NCBI GenBank assembly: GCA_021372245.1 | Contig: JAJFUV010000009.1 | Coordinates: forward strand, 1-43,505 | Origin: Terriglobales bacterium | GTDB taxonomy: Bacteria > Acidobacteriota > Terriglobia > Bryobacterales > Bryobacteraceae | Direction of reading: 5' to 3' | Length of the DNA: 43,505 nt | Shown: positions 14,896-23,679 of the stretch, piece after piece | Numbering within the stretch: the first letter of the stretch is position 1 | How the letters are laid out: every line of letters begins with the position of its first letter | Made by a program: the position numbers and the translations under genes | The notes under the pieces: generated by a model | Databases searched by the model: none | What the model was told of the DNA's origin: nothing | The model's input: only the letters and a program-made list of their open reading frames with translations

Positions 14896-16101
14896 TTATC
14901 CTGGAGCGGTCAGCTTAGCCGATTCCTCGCGAATGCATTTCAGGATAAAGTCTCTGTTGTTCCCTGCCTCTGGGAGGTGATCCAACACGCAGGCAATGAG
15001 CTGCCGCCGCACAGCGTCCAGCACTGAGACGCGCGGGAACGATGCGATATTCTGTTTCACGCTCATCACGGTTCTGAGTATCCTCAATTGGCGGGGTCCG
15101 GGCAGGGCTTCCCAGGTCGACGGCCGGATGAACCAGTGATCGGAACCGTGCAGCAGCCAGGCTTCCATGGCGTTCAATGCGCCGAAGCTAACTCGCATCC
15201 GGGCTTGATAATGCTCGACCAGCACCGCATGCCGCCACGCTGCACCGATAAACGCAACTGTTGATCCTGGTTGGGGCAGTATTCCCAGCGGGCAAAGAGC
15301 TAGGTGTTTCTTGCCGGCATATTCGTACTGAAGTGAACCCAAGCCAGACAAAGAAACCGGCACCTCGTACGGCAACAGGAACACGTCAAGGCAGGGCTCG
15401 CATCTCTGGCCGTCGATGTACGCAAACAACTCGTCATAAAGTTCGCCCTCCAATTCCCGAAGAGAGGCTTTAGCCTTTTTGATCTTGGACGAGACATTGC
15501 TCTCCAGTTTGTCACCCTTTATTGAAAGGCTCTTTATCCGGCTGGTAGATCGCACTGTCTGAACGGCCGCGGCGAAATAACCAAATCTGGCCCGGCGATA
15601 TGCTTCAAGGTATGACTCGAGACCTTCGATTGCATGTCGCTTCCGCGCGATCTCCCCGCACACTGTCCTAAACGCTTGCAGCGCAAAATGCCGATGACTG
15701 GAGATATGGCCTGTCGTTTCGAATTCAGCGAACAATTGCTCGTGCTTCTGGCAGAATCCAGGAAACGTGGACGCCAGATTGACACCAATCCGCTGCATTT
15801 CGAGTTGCCGATATGCGACAAGAGAGGGCGTCAGGACGTGCTGCGCTTCGGCTATTTGCGCCAAGGGGCCGGACTTATGGAGGGCGTGTGAGTGGCGGAC
15901 GGACGATCGTCCGCAACCGCGATACATACAAGGACCGGAACGTTCCCACGCCTTCCATTGATGCCTAATATGGTCGAAGAGCCTATGGGTCTTGTCGCCA
16001 TCGGATCCGAGAACGCACGTTGGGTCTTCAAGAAAGGCGTCATGTGCGTCACCGAGCGCCTTTCCGAGAGCCTCGTACCTTTCGTTATCCTGATCGCGCA
16101 T
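14896..16101 (-). CDS. Hypothetical protein with putative Cys/His zinc site, possibly defence-related
   Basis: This 401-aa protein has no signal or membrane segment. An N-terminal cluster looks like a metal site: C58-x4-C63 (CMYRGC), S71-H72 in RHSHALHKSG, and C117-x2-H120 in FPGFCQKHEQLF. The spacing recalls HNH/His-Me-finger-like or zinc-ribbon folds. I recall similar CxxxxC...SH...GFCxxH proteins among uncharacterised accessory genes, but no function is established. The middle (about 195-240) is helical and Lys-rich, possibly a coiled coil. It is divergent from the RloC-like ATPase gene across 358 bp and is less GC-rich than the transfer genes, suggesting separate acquisition. Confidence 0.65.
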   Translation of the reverse strand: MRDQDNERYEALGKALGDAHDAFLEDPTCVLGSDGDKTHRLFDHIRHQWKAWERSGPCMYRGCGRSSVRHSHALHKSGPLAQIAEAQHVLTPSLVAYRQLEMQRIGVNLASTFPGFCQKHEQLFAEFETTGHISSHRHFALQAFRTVCGEIARKRHAIEGLESYLEAYRRARFGYFAAAVQTVRSTSRIKSLSIKGDKLESNVSSKIKKAKASLRELEGELYDELFAYIDGQRCEPCLDVFLLPYEVPVSLSGLGSLQYEYAGKKHLALCPLGILPQPGSTVAFIGAAWRHAVLVEHYQARMRVSFGALNAMEAWLLHGSDHWFIRPSTWEALPGPRQLRILRTVMSVKQNIASFPRVSVLDAVRRQLIACVLDHLPEAGNNRDFILKCIREESAKLTAPG

Positions 16102-16459
16102 CCGTTTTGATTTAGCAACATGGTAACGCTAATGACAATCGCTCAGGATAGAGTCCCCTTCGTCCAGCCAGTTCCTTGCGGCCACGACTTTCATCGTTGC
16201 TCGGAATGCACATCCGTGAGGCGCTCACGCTCAGGAATAGAAAGGTAATTAAGATCGTCAAATATGATATAGTAACGCACCGTAGGTTGCTGGCGATGCA
16301 GTTTGCGTCGCAGCCGTACCAATTATGCGAAGAGGTGAGGGTAGGTCTGCCTGTTGACTTCCTCCACTTTCGGTCCGCCGCTGGCAGACCGGCGGCAGTG
16401 GGCCTCGTCATCGTCACTGTGTGCGTTTGGCTCCCACGGCCCGATGGAAAGGGCACTGT
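16102..16459. promoter_or_regulatory. Divergent intergenic region of the zinc-site protein and the RloC-like ATPase
   Basis: This 358-bp stretch has no supported gene and is noticeably AT-rich at 16,240-16,285. Two overlapping -10-like words (TATGAT 16263-16268, TATAGT 16268-16273) point toward the ATPase gene, but no good -35 was seen. Promoters for both flanking genes should lie here. Confidence 0.35.
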
Positions 16460-18733
16460 ATGATCGAATCCATCACCATCGCTGGCGCTGCGAGCTTCGA
16501 CGGCGTACCGCAGGTCCTGGGCGGGCTATCGCAGCTCAACTTCTTTTATGGTCCCAACGGCACCGGTAAAACAACGATTTCCCGCGTCATTGCAGATGAC
16601 CAGCGGTTTCCCGCCTGCACCGTGGTGTGGAAACGGGGCACGAAGTTGCAGACGATGGTGTACAACCGGGACTTCGTTACGAGGAACTTCGCCCAATCTG
16701 CCGAGTTGAAGGGGATCTTCACTCTCGGGGAACAGCGCGTCGACGCGCTCGCCAAGATCACCGCAATGAAGGCCGAGTTCGACGACCTGACCAAGAAAAT
16801 CGAGCAGTTGACGAGAACTCTGCAGGGAGACGATGGCACCGGAGGTAAGCGCGGGGATCTCGCCGCCCTCGAAGCCGAGCTCAGGACGAAGTGCTGGAAC
16901 CAAAAACAAAAACACGATGCGAAGCTGCGGGGCGCGTTCGAGGGCTTCCGCAACAATGGGGACAAGTTCAAAGAGAAAGTACTGATTGAGCAGGCGGGGA
17001 ATTCGGCGGCCGTCGTGGCCCTGGCCGACCTGGAGAAGCGGGCCGAGACCGTGTTTGGCCCACCGCCGACGCTCGAACCGTCGCTCGAGGCTGCTCAGAC
17101 GGCCGAACTGCTCGCACTGGCGTCGAATCCGATTCTCGCGAAGCCGGTGATCGGCAGGGCGGACGTCGACATCGCCGCGATGATCCAGAAGCTCGGCAAC
17201 AGCGACTGGGTCAGAAAGGGGCTCGCGTTCTACGACGTGAATGGACAACGGTGCCCCTTCTGCCAACAGACCATGTCGGAAACGCTCGCGCAGGGCCTGC
17301 GCGAGTACTTCGACGAGACATTTGAACGGGACAGCCAGGCGATTGCGGACCTCGCGAGAGCATACAAGGCTGCGGCCACCCAGATTCAACAGCGGCTCGA
17401 CGTGATGCTCGCGGCGCCGTCCCGGTTTCTCGACGTGGACGGTCTGAAGCGTGAGAAGGCGCTCCTCGATTCCCAGGTTACGGTGAACCTCCAGCACATC
17501 GCGACGAAAGAAAAAGAGCCAAGTCAACGTGTGACGCTGGAGCCGCTCACCGACGTCCTAGCCCGGGTACGGGATCTGATCGAGGCGGCCAATGCGAAGG
17601 TCACCGCGCACAATCGGATCGTCGCGAACCTGACGCAGGAGCGGCGCGAACTGACCGCCCAGGTCTGGAAGTACCTCCTGGAGGTCGAACTTAAGGACGA
17701 CCTCGCCAGCTACGACACGAAATTGAAGCAGTTGAACAAGGCCATCGAGGCATTGTCCGGCCAGATCGAAGCCGCAGGCGGCGAGCGGCGAGACAAAGCC
17801 GCCACGATCCGGGAACTGGAGAAAGAGACGACCAGCGTTCAACCGACGATCGATGCCATCAACGCCCTCCTCTCCTCATTCGGTTTTCTGGGCTTTTCCC
17901 TCGCGAAGGCCCAGGATGAGCGGTGCTACAAGCTCGGGCGGCCCGATGGCACGGATGCGAAGGAAACCTTGAGCGAAGGGGAGCGGACGTTCGTCTCCTT
18001 CCTCTACTTCTACCACCTGCTGAAGGGCAGCAACTCGGAGAGCGGCATCACGACCGACCGCGTAGTGGTGTTCGATGATCCGGTGTCGAGCCTAGACAGT
18101 GACGTCGTGTTCATCGTCAGCAGTCTGATCAGAGGTCTCTTCGATGAGGTCCGGCTGGGGAAGGGCTACATCAAGCAGGTTTTCCTTCTCACGCACAACG
18201 TCCATTTCCACAAGGAAGTGACGTTCCATCCGAATCGCAGCGGTGATAACAAAATGAACGACGAGACCTTCTGGACCATTCGGAAGACCGGCCTGTATTC
18301 GGAGATCGAGAGCCACACCACGAATCCGATTAAGACCTCCTATCAATTGCTGTGGGCTGAAGTCCGAAAGCCAGACCGCTTCACGCACACCATCCAGAAC
18401 ACCCTGCGGCGAATTCTGGAAAGCTACTTCAAGGTTTTCGGCGGGGTCGATCCCAAGCATATCTGCGACAAATTTGAGGGCAAAGACAAGCTGATCTGCA
18501 ACTCTCTGTTTTCGTGGGTCAACTGCGGGTCGCACGGCGTCGATGACGACTTGTTCGTGTCGATCGATGACTCGACCGTGGAGACGTATCTGAAGGTATT
18601 CCGGGCAATTTTCAAGAAGACGGAGCATTTGGCGCACTACAAGATGATGATGGGGGACGCCTACGCGGACGAACCAGCCGAGCAGCCCGAAGGAGCGGAC
18701 CAGCCTGTCGGCGAAGAAGCGATGGTGCGCTAA
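16460..18733 (+). CDS. SMC-like AAA ATPase with zinc hook, RloC/PrrC-type anticodon nuclease candidate
   Basis: This 757-aa protein starts at MIESITIAGAASFDG; the ATG at 16460 has GGAAAGGG upstream. It has a split ABC/SMC-type ATPase (AAA_13-like). Walker A GPNGTGKT is at 31-38, the signature LSEGER at 504-509, Walker B VVVFDDP with D539-D540, and the switch H579 in LLTHN. Between them lie two coiled-coil arms (about 110-260 and 290-480) around a zinc-hook CPFC at 265-268. The C-terminal region carries R650-x3-E654 and H692 (RRILESYF, then VNCGSH), resembling the Arg-Glu-His triad of PrrC/RloC anticodon nucleases. RloC proteins cut tRNA in response to DNA damage or phage. Nuclease activity is inferred; it could be another AAA_13 defence ATPase. 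Confidence 0.8.
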   Translation: MIESITIAGAASFDGVPQVLGGLSQLNFFYGPNGTGKTTISRVIADDQRFPACTVVWKRGTKLQTMVYNRDFVTRNFAQSAELKGIFTLGEQRVDALAKITAMKAEFDDLTKKIEQLTRTLQGDDGTGGKRGDLAALEAELRTKCWNQKQKHDAKLRGAFEGFRNNGDKFKEKVLIEQAGNSAAVVALADLEKRAETVFGPPPTLEPSLEAAQTAELLALASNPILAKPVIGRADVDIAAMIQKLGNSDWVRKGLAFYDVNGQRCPFCQQTMSETLAQGLREYFDETFERDSQAIADLARAYKAAATQIQQRLDVMLAAPSRFLDVDGLKREKALLDSQVTVNLQHIATKEKEPSQRVTLEPLTDVLARVRDLIEAANAKVTAHNRIVANLTQERRELTAQVWKYLLEVELKDDLASYDTKLKQLNKAIEALSGQIEAAGGERRDKAATIRELEKETTSVQPTIDAINALLSSFGFLGFSLAKAQDERCYKLGRPDGTDAKETLSEGERTFVSFLYFYHLLKGSNSESGITTDRVVVFDDPVSSLDSDVVFIVSSLIRGLFDEVRLGKGYIKQVFLLTHNVHFHKEVTFHPNRSGDNKMNDETFWTIRKTGLYSEIESHTTNPIKTSYQLLWAEVRKPDRFTHTIQNTLRRILESYFKVFGGVDPKHICDKFEGKDKLICNSLFSWVNCGSHGVDDDLFVSIDDSTVETYLKVFRAIFKKTEHLAHYKMMMGDAYADEPAEQPEGADQPVGEEAMVR

Positions 18734-19080
18734 CTCAAGGCGGCCTGCGCCCGCGGCCCGGCCCGATCCCGGCCGGACCAGCCTCCAAAACGGCGGTTCC
18801 GGTTTTGCCCAGCCGTGCAGCAGCAACGCGGCTTTCGGTGCCGCTGGCCGCCAACGGTGTCTGACCTGCGTGGTATTACTCCCGAAGCGAAAACGTCCCG
18901 CTGTCCGCTTCGCCTGCGGAAGCATCCGGGCCGGCGCGACCAGTCTCGCCGGCCCGTGTTGATCCTGACCACGCCTGCCCGCAGCAGCGCTCCGGAAGAT
19001 CGCCACATCACGGCGAGGTGGGCCGCCGATCGCTCACGCCACTCGCAGTCCAGCCCGGCCATAAAAGTCAATCCCATCGT
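18734..19080. other. 347-bp stretch without a supported gene
   Basis: This GC-rich spacer lies between the RloC-like gene and the truncated nuclease gene. Minus-strand open frames that run through it continue as antisense through the flanking genes and are not credible. It contains one strong hairpin (annotated separately). Confidence 0.5.
18927..18956 (+). terminator. Strong hairpin downstream of the RloC-like gene
   Basis: A perfect 10-bp GC-rich stem (cgggccggcg with its complement) encloses a 10-nt loop. It lies about 195 bp after the ATPase stop. Only a weak T-rich stretch follows, so it is a poor intrinsic terminator and could be a structured RNA or a scar. Confidence 0.3.
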
Positions 19081-19725
19081 ATGTTCCAGTTCATCCATGC
19101 CGCAGACATCCACCTCGACAGCCCACTCCGGGGCCTGTCGAGTTTCGGCGACGCCCCCGTCGATCACATCCGCACCGCGACGCGGCGTGCCTTCGAATAC
19201 CTGGTCGACCTCACCCTTCGCGAGGCGGTCGCCTTTGTCCTGATTGCCGGCGACCTCTGGGACGGCGATTGGCCCGACGCTGGTCCCGGTCTCTTCTTCA
19301 TCAAACAGGCCCGCCGCCTGCGCGAGGCCGGCATCCCCGTCTGCGTGGTCAAAGGCAACCACTACGCCGAGAACACCCTCAAGCGCGAGCTGCGGTATCC
19401 AAAGAATGGTCACCTGTTCGGCCACGTGCGTCCCGAAACGGTCCGGCTCGACGCGCACCACGTCGCCATTCACGGGCATGCCGTCGACTTAGGTGAGGTC
19501 TGGCTGGAGCGAATCCTCGTGGGGACTCTCCCGCTCCAAAACGCGTCGGCGTTTCCCTTGAGCGAGGAAATCCGGGACCTCATGACCGAAATCAGCGCGG
19601 ACGAAGCCCTGATCTGTCGACGCTCGAGCGAGTCGGGGATTCTGCGTACTCAGCAGGTGCGCACGTTCTTAACCCGGATTGGAAGGAATAGAGATCGTGC
19701 TGGTGCCTGGCAAGCAGTTGCGTAG
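19081..19725 (+). pseudogene. Truncated SbcD/YhaO-type DNA repair exonuclease
   Basis: The 214-aa product begins MFQFIHAADIHLDSPLRGLS, the classic start of the SbcD/YhaO/Mre11 metallophosphoesterase family. It has motif I D-x-H (ADIHLD), motif II GDLWD and motif III GNH (VVKGNHY). Homology appears to stop near residue 140 (about 19,490): the expected later motifs, including GHxH, and the capping domain are missing, and the last 75 residues look unrelated. Family members are about 400 aa. No SbcC/YhaN-type ATPase partner is nearby, although the preceding gene is an SMC-like ATPase. Best read as a gene remnant joined to foreign sequence. A functional short form cannot be excluded. Confidence 0.7.
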
Positions 19726-20044
19726 CTTCCGAGTCTCACGCAAGCCTGCGATAACCGCAGCGCAGACTACCCGGTCGTCCACTGAACCGCGATCAGGCTT
19801 CATTTCTCCAAGACCCCCCACAAGTCAATGGGCAAGTTCCGACCCGAGAACAGCCCGACGTTTAGGGTGCCCAATTAAGGGCGGAGCTCAAGCGTTCCAT
19901 CCCTGCGGGCCGCGTCTACATGTAGGTCATCGGACCAGAGCCCATAGGGCGGTCGGGAGAGACAAAACATTTGAGTGTAATTCTGTTATAGTCGCACGCA
20001 GAGGCAAGGACGCCTTGACACGCGTGAATCCGCCCGAGCGGAAC
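19726..20044. other. 319-bp stretch upstream of the SPARTA operon
   Basis: The TIR gene frame is open through this region from 19679, but the encoded residues are low-complexity and unlike the family, so it is treated as non-coding. It carries the likely SPARTA promoter near its end and otherwise nothing recognisable. Confidence 0.5.
19984..19992 (+). promoter_or_regulatory. Extended -10 promoter candidate for SPARTA
   Basis: TG at 19984-19985, one spacer base and TATAGT at 19987-19992 form an extended -10 element in a locally AT-rich stretch (19,965-19,990). No matching -35 is evident, as is common for extended -10 promoters. It would give a leader of about 45 nt before the TIR-APAZ gene. 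Confidence 0.4.
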
Positions 20045-21424
20045 ATGGTTTTCGTTAGCCATGCGAACCCCGAGGAGAACGAACTTGCGCTCTGGCTTTC
20101 GCTTCAGCTAGCCAGCGAAGGGTATGCCGTCTGGTGTGACCTGACGAAGCTTCTCGGCGGCGAGAAGTTTTGGGAAGATATCCAGGATGCCATCAGTGCG
20201 CGTACCGCGAAATTCGTCTACATCCTGTCGCGCGTCTCGAACCAGAAACGCGGAACGCTCGATGAACTCGATTGCGCGATCGGGACCGAAAAGCGACACC
20301 AGTTGAAAGACTTCATCATCACTGCTAAGGTCGACGACCTGCCCTATGATGATGTCTATATCGGCATCCGCCGCCTTAACCACATTGACTTCAACGCATG
20401 GGCCAAAGGACTCTCGATTTTGCTGGAGAAATTCGAGAGAGATGGTGTTCCGCGGACGCCCGGTTTCGGCCACGATGCTGTCTGCTCATGGTGGCGAGAT
20501 CAATTCAGCGCCGATGCTGGCGTTCTCGAACAACCGGAGCACCTGTTGTCGAACTGGTTCAAGGTCGAGAGTATCCCGAGCACCCTCTATGAACATAAGC
20601 TATCAGCTGTCAGGCCCGGCGCTGTTTCCATCGAAGATACCGTCTTCGCGTATCCTGCGGCCTGGGTCAGCGATGTCTCGTTCCTGAGCTTCGCGCCAGC
20701 GGGAGAAGTCTGCGCCGCGATCGGCGCGAATTTAGAAATCGCCGCCACGAACGAGTATCGCTACGAGGATGTTCTCTCCGGTGTGGCCGTGAAGGACGGC
20801 CCCAAATACATATCCCAGCTCTTTCGCATGGCTTGGAAAGCGGCGCTGGAGAAGCGGCTGTCTCTCTACGAGATGGCCAACAATCAGCTCTGTTTTTATT
20901 TCAGCGGCGGTCTCGTCAAGGACGATTACATAGACTTCAAAACCATCGATGGGGAAAAGGCGTGGCGCAGCGTTGTTGGCTTCAAGACCCTTCTCGGCGG
21001 CCGGGTGCGCCATTGGCATTACGGAATCACGGGGAAGCCCATCTTACGGCCGGAAACGTTATTTGTTGTGAAGGGCCACGTGCTCTTTTCTGATGACAAA
21101 AAGACGCTTTGGGACAGCAAGGAAGCCACAGCGAAAGCCCGTCGCAACCAATGCAAAAACTGGTGGAATGACGATTGGCGCGACCGTCTGCTCGCTACTA
21201 TGTCCCATCTCGCAGAGGATGGCGAGACCGTCAGGATACCTCTCGCCGGCAGCGCAGTCTTCACGCTGTCGAAATTTCCTATTCTGTTCGAGAGTCCGGT
21301 CTCGTATCTCCAGTTGAAGGAGATCAAGAAAGACGACGTTGAGGACTACACCTTCGAGGTCGAGGACGATGAGCTTGACGAGGGTGAGGACGGCGCCGGC
21401 GTTGCGGAGGAAGACTCGGAATGA
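20045..21424 (+). CDS. SPARTA TIR-APAZ effector
   Basis: This 459-aa protein starts at MVFVSHANPEENELALWL; a GTG 21 bp upstream is an alternative, and the ribosome site is weak for both. Residues about 1-135 form a TIR domain (VFVSHANPEE, WCDLTKLLGGEKFW, and E74 in TLDELD as probable catalytic Glu of the NADase). Residues about 160-440 match the APAZ region of SPARTA proteins: GRVRHWHYGITGKP, then KNWWNDDWRDRLLATM, followed by the acidic C-terminal tail. In SPARTA, guide-loaded Argonaute recognising invader DNA triggers oligomerisation and NAD(P)+ depletion, killing or arresting the host cell. The stop overlaps the Argonaute start (ATGA). Length and pairing match the family. Confidence 0.93.
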   Translation: MVFVSHANPEENELALWLSLQLASEGYAVWCDLTKLLGGEKFWEDIQDAISARTAKFVYILSRVSNQKRGTLDELDCAIGTEKRHQLKDFIITAKVDDLPYDDVYIGIRRLNHIDFNAWAKGLSILLEKFERDGVPRTPGFGHDAVCSWWRDQFSADAGVLEQPEHLLSNWFKVESIPSTLYEHKLSAVRPGAVSIEDTVFAYPAAWVSDVSFLSFAPAGEVCAAIGANLEIAATNEYRYEDVLSGVAVKDGPKYISQLFRMAWKAALEKRLSLYEMANNQLCFYFSGGLVKDDYIDFKTIDGEKAWRSVVGFKTLLGGRVRHWHYGITGKPILRPETLFVVKGHVLFSDDKKTLWDSKEATAKARRNQCKNWWNDDWRDRLLATMSHLAEDGETVRIPLAGSAVFTLSKFPILFESPVSYLQLKEIKKDDVEDYTFEVEDDELDEGEDGAGVAEEDSE

Positions 21425-22944
21425 CTCAAAAGCTAATCCGGCTTCCCGAACCCACGCTTCTCTTTCGTCATAGCCAGGCAATGGAAGACCCACGCGACGG
21501 CTTGACCTTGTTCGGGCCGCTGGATGAGATCAGTCCGTACGGTATCCGCGCCGGCGTGGTGGGAACGAAGGAGGGAATCCGCAAGTACAGGAACTGGGTG
21601 CAGTGGATACAGGGACCAATCCGACTGGAGCCGCCGAACGCGGCCCGGCCGCCCTTTCCGGGGTTCGAGTCGGCATTTCGCATACCTTGGGCACCGGACC
21701 CGATTCTGTCCCTTGAGATCAACGAGAGCGAACTTAAAGCCAACGCGGGCCTCGACGACAGGCATCAGCGCGTTTTCAAGACGGTCAACGTGTATGCCCA
21801 CGCCATCGAGGAAGCCCTCACGAATGAGGAGGCCCGGCCCGATGTCTGGTTCGTCATCATTCCCGACTATGTGCGCCGCTATTGCCGTCCCCGCGCCAAT
21901 GTCGCGCCAGAAGACCGAATCGCCGCCATCCGCTATTTCAGCTCGGCAAAGCAGGCCAAGATTGCTTATGACGAGCCGTTTCTCTTCGAAGATCTGAATG
22001 TCGCCGCAGAGCCCTATCTTTATAAAGAGCATTTCCGCAACCAGCTCAAGGCTCGCCTGCTCAAGCACACGATCGCGACTCAGGTGCTCCGCGAAGGCAC
22101 TCTGGATAATCTCGGCAATCTCGGGGACTCGCGCCGCGAGAAGGGGCTCCGCAGACTCCAATCCCAGATCGTGTGGAATGTCGCGACAACGGCATTCTAC
22201 AAAGCCGACGGCAGGCCGTGGAAGACCGCCGGCATTCGTGACGGTGTTTGCTATATCGGCTTAGTGTTCAAGAAGGACGAACGAGGCACGAGCGACAAGT
22301 CGGCAGCTTGCGGCGCGCAGATGTTCCTCGATTCCGGTGACGGGCTTGTTTTCAAAGGAGCACCGGGCCGGTGGTACGACACCAAGAGCAAGAACTTCCA
22401 TCTGTCACGCGAGGCTGCCCGCGACCTCGTCGGCCGCGCCGTGGCGGAATACAAGCGCAAGCGCGAACATCAGGAACCGCCGACCGAAGTGTTTATCCAC
22501 GGCAAGGTCGAGTTCTGGAGAGAGGAGTGGGAAGGCTTTCGCGAGGCCGTCGGCGCCGGAACGAAGGTTGTTGGCGTGAAAATACGGGACGATTCAACGC
22601 TAAAGCTTTTCCGCGATAGTGATACGCCGATCTTGCGGGGCTCCGCCTATCTCCGGAACGAAAGAAGCGCGTATCTGTGGACGCGCGGTTGGACGCCACG
22701 GCTCGCAACCTATCCAGGAATGGAAGTGCCGAATCCACTTTCTGTCGAGATCTGTCAGGGCGAGGCCGAGATGGGAACGGTCCTCAAGGATATCCTCGCT
22801 CTGACGAAGCTCAACTACAACGCATGCCTTTATGCCGACGGGGTTCCGATTACCCTCAAGTTTGCGGAAGCTGTCGGGGAGGTCCTGACATCCGGCCCGC
22901 TACCGGAAAAAGGTCCGCCCCTGCCCTTTCGGTACTACATTTAG
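21421..22944 (+). CDS. Short prokaryotic Argonaute (MID-PIWI) of SPARTA
   Basis: This 507-aa protein has only MID and PIWI domains, as expected for short pAgos. The MID guide-5'-phosphate pocket is visible as HFRNQLKARLL followed by ATQVLREGTL (residues about 204-228, with K210 and Q221 as candidate ligands). In PIWI the strand that normally holds the first catalytic Asp reads VCYIGLVFKK, so the DEDX tetrad is lost and the protein should bind but not cut DNA. The C-terminus has the PIWI signature LTKLNYNACLYADGVPITL. Translation is coupled to the TIR-APAZ gene by a 4-bp overlap. It should load small RNA guides and sense plasmid or phage DNA. Confidence 0.93.
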   Translation: MTQKLIRLPEPTLLFRHSQAMEDPRDGLTLFGPLDEISPYGIRAGVVGTKEGIRKYRNWVQWIQGPIRLEPPNAARPPFPGFESAFRIPWAPDPILSLEINESELKANAGLDDRHQRVFKTVNVYAHAIEEALTNEEARPDVWFVIIPDYVRRYCRPRANVAPEDRIAAIRYFSSAKQAKIAYDEPFLFEDLNVAAEPYLYKEHFRNQLKARLLKHTIATQVLREGTLDNLGNLGDSRREKGLRRLQSQIVWNVATTAFYKADGRPWKTAGIRDGVCYIGLVFKKDERGTSDKSAACGAQMFLDSGDGLVFKGAPGRWYDTKSKNFHLSREAARDLVGRAVAEYKRKREHQEPPTEVFIHGKVEFWREEWEGFREAVGAGTKVVGVKIRDDSTLKLFRDSDTPILRGSAYLRNERSAYLWTRGWTPRLATYPGMEVPNPLSVEICQGEAEMGTVLKDILALTKLNYNACLYADGVPITLKFAEAVGEVLTSGPLPEKGPPLPFRYYI

Positions 22945-23679
22945 ACTCTCTCGGTCGGACGATACCTGATCCGAAAAGGCGGTCACCTATTGTTCGAGTA
23001 ACAGAGCCTCGTTTCGGGCATTTCCCTTTGGGTCCGAGTAGCTGGAGATGCCGAATGTACGCCGCCGGAAGGTTGTTCAATCGCACCCCACACGACAAAT
23101 TCCTGTACCCGCCATAGGGATGCAAGAGCGGGTTAGGCCGGTTCACAATGTAAGCGAGCGCCGCTGTCGCATCGGAGTGCCCCACAAACCGAACGTGCCT
23201 TGGGGTGGGCAGGAAAGGAGACGGAATCCGCACGCCTGCTTCCGTGGCTGAGGCGCAATTTGCTGTTGCGTCCTCTGTCGCACAGCGCGGCGGACAGGGT
23301 CATGTTGTTGGGATCAGGTCGGGCCGTCGGCTGGTCCGGGATCCAAATCGCTTTCGTTCGCCTCGCGCCACGGACCATCGGACGACGACGAAGCCGGCTC
23401 CCCCTACCTGTCAGTAGATCCACACAACGGAAAGAAAGGAGCAAAACTACCGGATCGCCAGAATTGGAATGGACGTCACGGAGCCGACCGAGGCGCTGAC
23501 GATATTTCGCAAACATCGGGCAAGAGGCACGCCCTGAAAATCTGGCATGTTCCTCCGCTACACGTTCACCCGTCCTCGGGGGCCACAACACGATTGCCCG
23601 GTCATAATCCACTCGCATCAACCCTCGTTTTGATGGACGCCATTTTCGCCATGAGCTGAGTGTCCTGGAGGTGCGAGTC
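22945..23679. other. 735-bp stretch without a supported gene
   Basis: This stretch lies between the SPARTA operon and the excisionase-like gene. Several frames are open on both strands (the longest, 191 codons on minus, ends near 23,133), but their products are Arg/Pro-rich with no recognisable family and no ribosome sites. It may be decayed cargo. No repeats or insertion-sequence ends were recognised. Confidence 0.5.

Noticed and set aside
18092..19479. Two minus-strand frames of 304 and 249 codons
   Set aside because: They are antisense to the RloC-like ATPase and the truncated SbcD-type gene, which have conserved motifs in order.
19679..20044. 122-codon N-terminal extension of the TIR-APAZ protein
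   Set aside because: The residues are low-complexity and SPARTA TIR domains begin right at the VFVSHA strand; the region also carries the promoter candidate.
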